Part shown: piece by piece, positions 60,699 through 64,000 of the stretch
How positions within the stretch are numbered: the first letter of the stretch is position 1
How the letters are laid out: the number at the start of each line of letters is the position of its first letter
Source of the DNA: Prevotella sp.
GTDB taxonomy: Bacteria > Bacteroidota > Bacteroidia > Bacteroidales > Bacteroidaceae
Length of the DNA: 64,000 bases
Direction of reading: 5' to 3'
Assembly (NCBI GenBank): GCA_017428055.1
Contig: JAFRRN010000012.1
Coordinates: forward strand, 1 to 64,000
Translations under genes and position numbers: made by a program
The notes under the pieces: model-generated
The model's database searches: none
What the model saw: only the letters and a program-made list of their open reading frames with translations
Told to the model about the DNA's origin: nothing

Positions 60699-61871
60699 AT
60701 GCTCAGTCAACAATCGAAAATATACGTAGCGGGACACCACGGACTTGTGGGTTCCGCTATTTGGAATAACCTCAAGGCAAGGGGATATACCAACCTCGTA
60801 GGGAGGTCACACCGTGAGTTGGACCTGACAGACCAAGTGGCTGTCAAGGCTTTCTTTGACGAGGAACGACCCGATGCCGTCGTGTTGGCGGCGGCATTTG
60901 TGGGTGGCATCATGGCCAACTCATTGTACCGTGCCGACTTCATCATGCAGAACATGAAGATACAATGCAATGTCATCAGCGAGGCTTATGCTCATGGCGT
61001 GAAGAAACTCCTCTTTCTTGGCAGCACATGTATCTATCCCAAGAATGCGCCCCAGCCCATGAAGGAAGACGCACTTCTCACTTCCCCCCTCGAATACACC
61101 AATGAGGAATATGCCATTGCCAAGATTGCGGGACTGAAGATGTGCGAGAGTTACAACCTGCAATATGGCACGAACTACATCGCCGTGATGCCAACCAACC
61201 TTTACGGTCCCAATGACAACTTCCATTTGGAGAATTCCCATGTCATGCCAGCCATCATCCGCAAGGTCTATCTTGCTAAACTCATCCACGATGGCGACTG
61301 GGAGGCGATACGCAAGGACATCGGCAAGCGTCCCGTGGAGGGAGTTACTGCTACGAATGGCAATGACGAAATCCTCCAAGTGCTTGCTAAATATGGTATA
61401 TACAATAATAAGGTGGTACTCTGGGGTACGGGTACACCCTTGAGAGAGTTCCTTTGGAGCGAGGACATGGCAGATGCCTGTGTCCACCTTTTGCTCCATG
61501 TGAACTTCAGCGACATCATTGGCATCGAGAAATATTCGAGTGTGTTCTATGGAACGAGCGCATCGGGTGTCGTTGACCGCAACCATAGTGAGGGACGCGG
61601 AGGTGCCATCCCATCCTTGGGGGAGATACGCAACTGCCATATCAACGTCGGTACGGGCAAGGAACTCACCATTCGCCAATTGACCGAGTTGATTGTCACT
61701 ACGTTGGGATTTGAGGGAGAAGTCGAGTTTGATGCCTCTAAACCAGATGGTACGCCTCGAAAACTCATTGACGTGAGCAAGTTGCATTCTTTGGGATGGA
61801 CGCATCGAGTTGAGATTGAAGATGGTGTGAGGAAACTTTTTGAATGGTATCGTGGCACGTTAGAGGAATAG
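60699..61871 (+). CDS. fcl: GDP-L-fucose synthase
   Basis: A 390-residue SDR enzyme (also called WcaG) that epimerises and reduces GDP-4-keto-6-deoxymannose to GDP-L-fucose. GHHGLVGSAIW (9-19), FLGSTCIYPKNAPQPMKEDALL (part) and YAIAKIAG (Y-x3-K) are clear. It is longer than E. coli Fcl (about 320 residues) with two insertions, one after LIHDGDWEAI and one around HSEGRGGAI, seen in other Bacteroidetes. It ends inside the SD of the next gene. Confidence 0.95.
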   Translation: MLSQQSKIYVAGHHGLVGSAIWNNLKARGYTNLVGRSHRELDLTDQVAVKAFFDEERPDAVVLAAAFVGGIMANSLYRADFIMQNMKIQCNVISEAYAHGVKKLLFLGSTCIYPKNAPQPMKEDALLTSPLEYTNEEYAIAKIAGLKMCESYNLQYGTNYIAVMPTNLYGPNDNFHLENSHVMPAIIRKVYLAKLIHDGDWEAIRKDIGKRPVEGVTATNGNDEILQVLAKYGIYNNKVVLWGTGTPLREFLWSEDMADACVHLLLHVNFSDIIGIEKYSSVFYGTSASGVVDRNHSEGRGGAIPSLGEIRNCHINVGTGKELTIRQLTELIVTTLGFEGEVEFDASKPDGTPRKLIDVSKLHSLGWTHRVEIEDGVRKLFEWYRGTLEE

Positions 61872-61875
61872 GAGG
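61870..61875 (+). promoter_or_regulatory. Strong Shine-Dalgarno AGGAGG with TTG start
   Basis: AGGAGG lies 8 nt before the TTG at 61884 and overlaps the fcl TAG. Consensus SDs are rare in Bacteroidetes, so this supports use of the unusual TTG start. Confidence 0.75.
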
Positions 61876-61883
61876 CTTTTATT

Positions 61884-63902
61884 TTGAATCAGTTCTTAAT
61901 TATATTATTATTTGTTTTTTCCTTTTTTAGCGTCCAAGCTCAAGACAGGCAAGTGACATGGGACAGCAGGAGCATGATGGTTGACGGCAAGCGTGTCGTG
62001 CCTGTCATGGGTGAAATCCATTATTCCCGCCTGCCCGAGAATGAATGGCAAACTGAATTGAAGAAAATGAAGGAGGGTGGAGTGACGATTATCGCCACCT
62101 ATATCTTCTGGAATCACATTGAGGAGACGGAGGGTATCTTCAACTGGAGTGGGCAGCGCAATCTCCGTCATTTTATAGAATTATGCAAAGAGCAAGACCT
62201 TCCCGTGGTATTACGGTTAGGTCCGTTCTGCCACGGAGAGGTAAGAAATGGCGGTATTCCTGACTGGCTTTTCTCGAAAGGGTGCAGAATGCGGACGGAG
62301 GATAGCACGTTCCTGTTTTATACAGAGCGACTCTATCGGCAGATATTTACGCAAGTACAAGGCTTGCAATGGAAAGATGGTGGTCCTGTCATTGCTTGTC
62401 AATTCGATAATGAATATCGCGGACATGGCTCATACTTGATGGCGTTGAAGAAAATTGCCCAGCGCATTGGCTTCGACCTGCCATTCTACACCCGCACGGG
62501 ATGGCCGGAACTGCGCACACCCGTGCCTTTCGGGGAGATGCTCCCCCTCTATGGCGATTATGCCGACGGCTTTTGGGACAAGGAAACAACCGAGGGGGCG
62601 GGCAGTTATTGGAAGGCTTTCCATTTCAAGGCATTCCGTAGTTCCACGGCTATTGGCACAGACCTCTTGGGCAAACAAGAGGAACGGATTGCCAAAGGCG
62701 ACAATGATTATCCCTATTTCACTTGTGAGTTGGGCGGCGGTATGGTGACAAGCTACCATCGCCGCGTCTATCTCTATCCTGAAGACGCCCTGTCGATGGC
62801 GGTCGTCAAGCTGGGTTCGGGCAGCAACCTGTTAGGTTATTATATGTATCATGGTGGTACGAATCCCGTGGGAAAAACGACGCTGAACGAGAATCAACGC
62901 ACTTTTGGCACTGCTAACAATGACTTGCCCGTGAAAAGCTATGAGTTTCAAGCCCCTTTGGGTGAGTTTGGGCAAGTAAATCCCACCTATTACACGTTGC
63001 GTCCTTTGCACCTCTTCATGCACGACTATGGTGAATTGCTCGCGCCGATGGATGCCCATTTCCCTTGCGCCGACAAGGAGGCGAAAAAGCATGATGACTC
63101 CTATTTGCGCTGGAGCTATCGTACGGATGGAAAGAGCGGCTTTGTCTTCGTCAACAATTACGAGCGTTTTGCCAACCTATCAGAAAAACGGAATGTACAA
63201 TTCGATGTCTGTGGGGTAAAGTTCCCAAGCAAGCCCACGACCATTCCTGCCTCATGCGTTGCCATTTTCCCTGTCAATGTGGAGGGCATCACGTATGCCA
63301 CGGCACAATTGGTAGGCAAGCGAGAGGGGAAGATCTATCTCATGCAGGTAAAAGGTGTGCCTACGGAAATCAAGATAGGTGATAAGTTATTGAGGAATGT
63401 CAAACCAAAGGGAACGGTAAAGCCCGTCTATAAGAATGTTTACTTGCTCACAGAAGAGGAGGCGCAATGGCTGTTCTTGGAAGAGACGCATACGGAAACA
63501 GTTGCCCAGGATGTGCCTTGGAAGAAGTTGCATGATGCCGGCCAGCAGCGTACCATCGTGAAAGGCCCCGCCATGGTGGCAGAGGCTCCCACGGATGACG
63601 ACTTCCGTCAAGCCGCCGTCTACCAAATAGATTTACCTACCGATGGCAATGGCTTGCTGGAGATACAATACCAAGGCGATTGTGCCCGTCTCTATACGGG
63701 GGAAGGCAGACTCATTGCCGACAATTTCTATAACGGCAGGAATTTCTATTACGCCCTTTGGCGTTTGCCAGAAGGTGTCAAGACATTGGAACTCCGTATT
63801 CTTCCCATGCAACCTAATGCCCTCATTTATTTCCCCAAAGAGGCAGACACGACGGCAGGGGAGAGGGTTACGGCTATTAAACATATCATTTACCCTCGAT
63901 AA
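61884..63902 (+). CDS. Secreted beta-galactosidase-like glycoside hydrolase (GH35)
   Basis: A 672-residue enzyme. Starting from TTG 61884 it has a signal peptide (FLIILLFVFSFFSVQAQ) and a GH35 barrel: EIHYSRLPENEWQTELKKM (part), TYIFWNHIEE, RLGPFCHGEVRNGG, acid/base glutamate in DNEYRG, and nucleophile glutamate in TCELGGG. The next ATG would remove the signal peptide. GH35 enzymes release galactose from glycans outside the cytoplasm. It is co-transcribed with the GDP-fucose genes. Confidence 0.92.
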   Translation: MNQFLIILLFVFSFFSVQAQDRQVTWDSRSMMVDGKRVVPVMGEIHYSRLPENEWQTELKKMKEGGVTIIATYIFWNHIEETEGIFNWSGQRNLRHFIELCKEQDLPVVLRLGPFCHGEVRNGGIPDWLFSKGCRMRTEDSTFLFYTERLYRQIFTQVQGLQWKDGGPVIACQFDNEYRGHGSYLMALKKIAQRIGFDLPFYTRTGWPELRTPVPFGEMLPLYGDYADGFWDKETTEGAGSYWKAFHFKAFRSSTAIGTDLLGKQEERIAKGDNDYPYFTCELGGGMVTSYHRRVYLYPEDALSMAVVKLGSGSNLLGYYMYHGGTNPVGKTTLNENQRTFGTANNDLPVKSYEFQAPLGEFGQVNPTYYTLRPLHLFMHDYGELLAPMDAHFPCADKEAKKHDDSYLRWSYRTDGKSGFVFVNNYERFANLSEKRNVQFDVCGVKFPSKPTTIPASCVAIFPVNVEGITYATAQLVGKREGKIYLMQVKGVPTEIKIGDKLLRNVKPKGTVKPVYKNVYLLTEEEAQWLFLEETHTETVAQDVPWKKLHDAGQQRTIVKGPAMVAEAPTDDDFRQAAVYQIDLPTDGNGLLEIQYQGDCARLYTGEGRLIADNFYNGRNFYYALWRLPEGVKTLELRILPMQPNALIYFPKEADTTAGERVTAIKHIIYPR

Positions 63903-63910
63903 ACCATATC

Positions 63911-64000
63911 ATGAGGTCGTTCAAACATATCCTTTCCTTTGCTTGTCTCATTCTTCCCTTGCAAGCACAAGCGCAAACCGCCATTGACCTCCAAGGACAA
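63911..64000 (+). CDS. Start of secreted protein, probably glycoside hydrolase or esterase (partial)
   Basis: Thirty codons from ATG 63911 to the window end encode a signal peptide (basic start, FACLILPLQAQAQ) followed by IDLQGQ. A mature start of the kind 'IDLsG-W' is common in Bacteroidetes glycoside hydrolases with sugar-binding domains and in sialate esterases. It begins 9 nt after the GH35 stop. The rest lies outside the window. Confidence 0.6.
   Translation, partial: MRSFKHILSFACLILPLQAQAQTAIDLQGQ

Noticed and set aside
60921-61805. 294-codon minus-strand frame opposite fcl
   Set aside because: Antisense to a textbook GDP-fucose synthase with no independent support.

Overview
The window looks like chromosome from a Bacteroidales bacterium, most likely Prevotella or a close relative. 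The grounds are Bacteroidetes-type -7 promoter boxes (TAnnTTTG) ahead of many genes, a near absence of Shine-Dalgarno motifs, and families typical of the order: DUF4421, DUF4301, DUF1460, PCMD, GGGtGRT, AAA-ATPase-like/DUF1703, the mannonate/SDR pair and Bacteroides-type DPP III. No rRNA, tRNA, CRISPR array or complete insertion sequence was seen.

Layout. (1) 1-675: tail of an unknown gene, then a non-coding stretch with REP-like hairpins. (2) 676-4967, minus strand: cstA, recR, a small membrane protein, a GT2 glycosyltransferase and a GNAT acetyltransferase form a tight operon. (3) 5115-5175: three phased palindromes, then two convergent, 3'-overlapping nucleotidyltransferase-like genes. (4) About 6.3-37.6 kb, minus strand: one very large surface-glycan locus. 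It holds a flippase, two polymerase-like membrane proteins, about nine glycosyltransferases, two WecG/TagA enzymes, WecB and WecC for UDP-ManNAcA, acyltransferases, two ATP-grasp ligases, a CapA-like protein, a polysaccharide-deacetylase-like protein and a radical SAM enzyme. Much of it (about 18-28 kb and 35-37.6 kb) is visibly more AT-rich than its surroundings, which suggests horizontal acquisition. A block of three PD-(D/E)XK-type genes (28.1-32.7 kb) interrupts the sugar genes. (5) 37.6-38.6 kb: leader, a 21-bp palindromic repeat array and a small orphan antitoxin-like gene. (6) 38.6-45.5 kb: GGGtGRT/NifU-like pair, AlkD-like protein, DPP III, a short AraC-type regulator, and divergent recQ. 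(7) 45.5-51.2 kb: a secreted phosphodiesterase and a hexuronate operon (uxuA, SDR, Gfo/Idh/MocA, DUF4421). (8) 51.3-58.2 kb: DUF1460 hydrolase, a RelA/SpoT homologue with a degraded hydrolase site, DUF4301, and an outer-membrane barrel/PCMD lipoprotein pair. (9) 58.4-64 kb: manC-gmd-fcl for GDP-L-fucose, then GH35 beta-galactosidase and the start of another secreted protein.

How the genes fit together. The glycan locus can make UDP-ManNAc and UDP-ManNAcA (WecB, WecC), assemble a repeat unit on a lipid carrier, decorate it by acylation, deacetylation and possibly amide bonding to the uronic acid, flip it (Wzx) and polymerise it (Wzy). The GDP-fucose genes at the right end could feed the same or other surface glycans. 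No initiating sugar-phosphate transferase, Wza/Wzc export genes or UpxY-type antiterminator lie in the window. The points I find most worth checking are the two arrays of helically phased palindromes, the nuclease-fold block with gene conversion inside the glycan locus, the possible uronic-acid amidation set, and the hydrolase-degenerate Rel protein.
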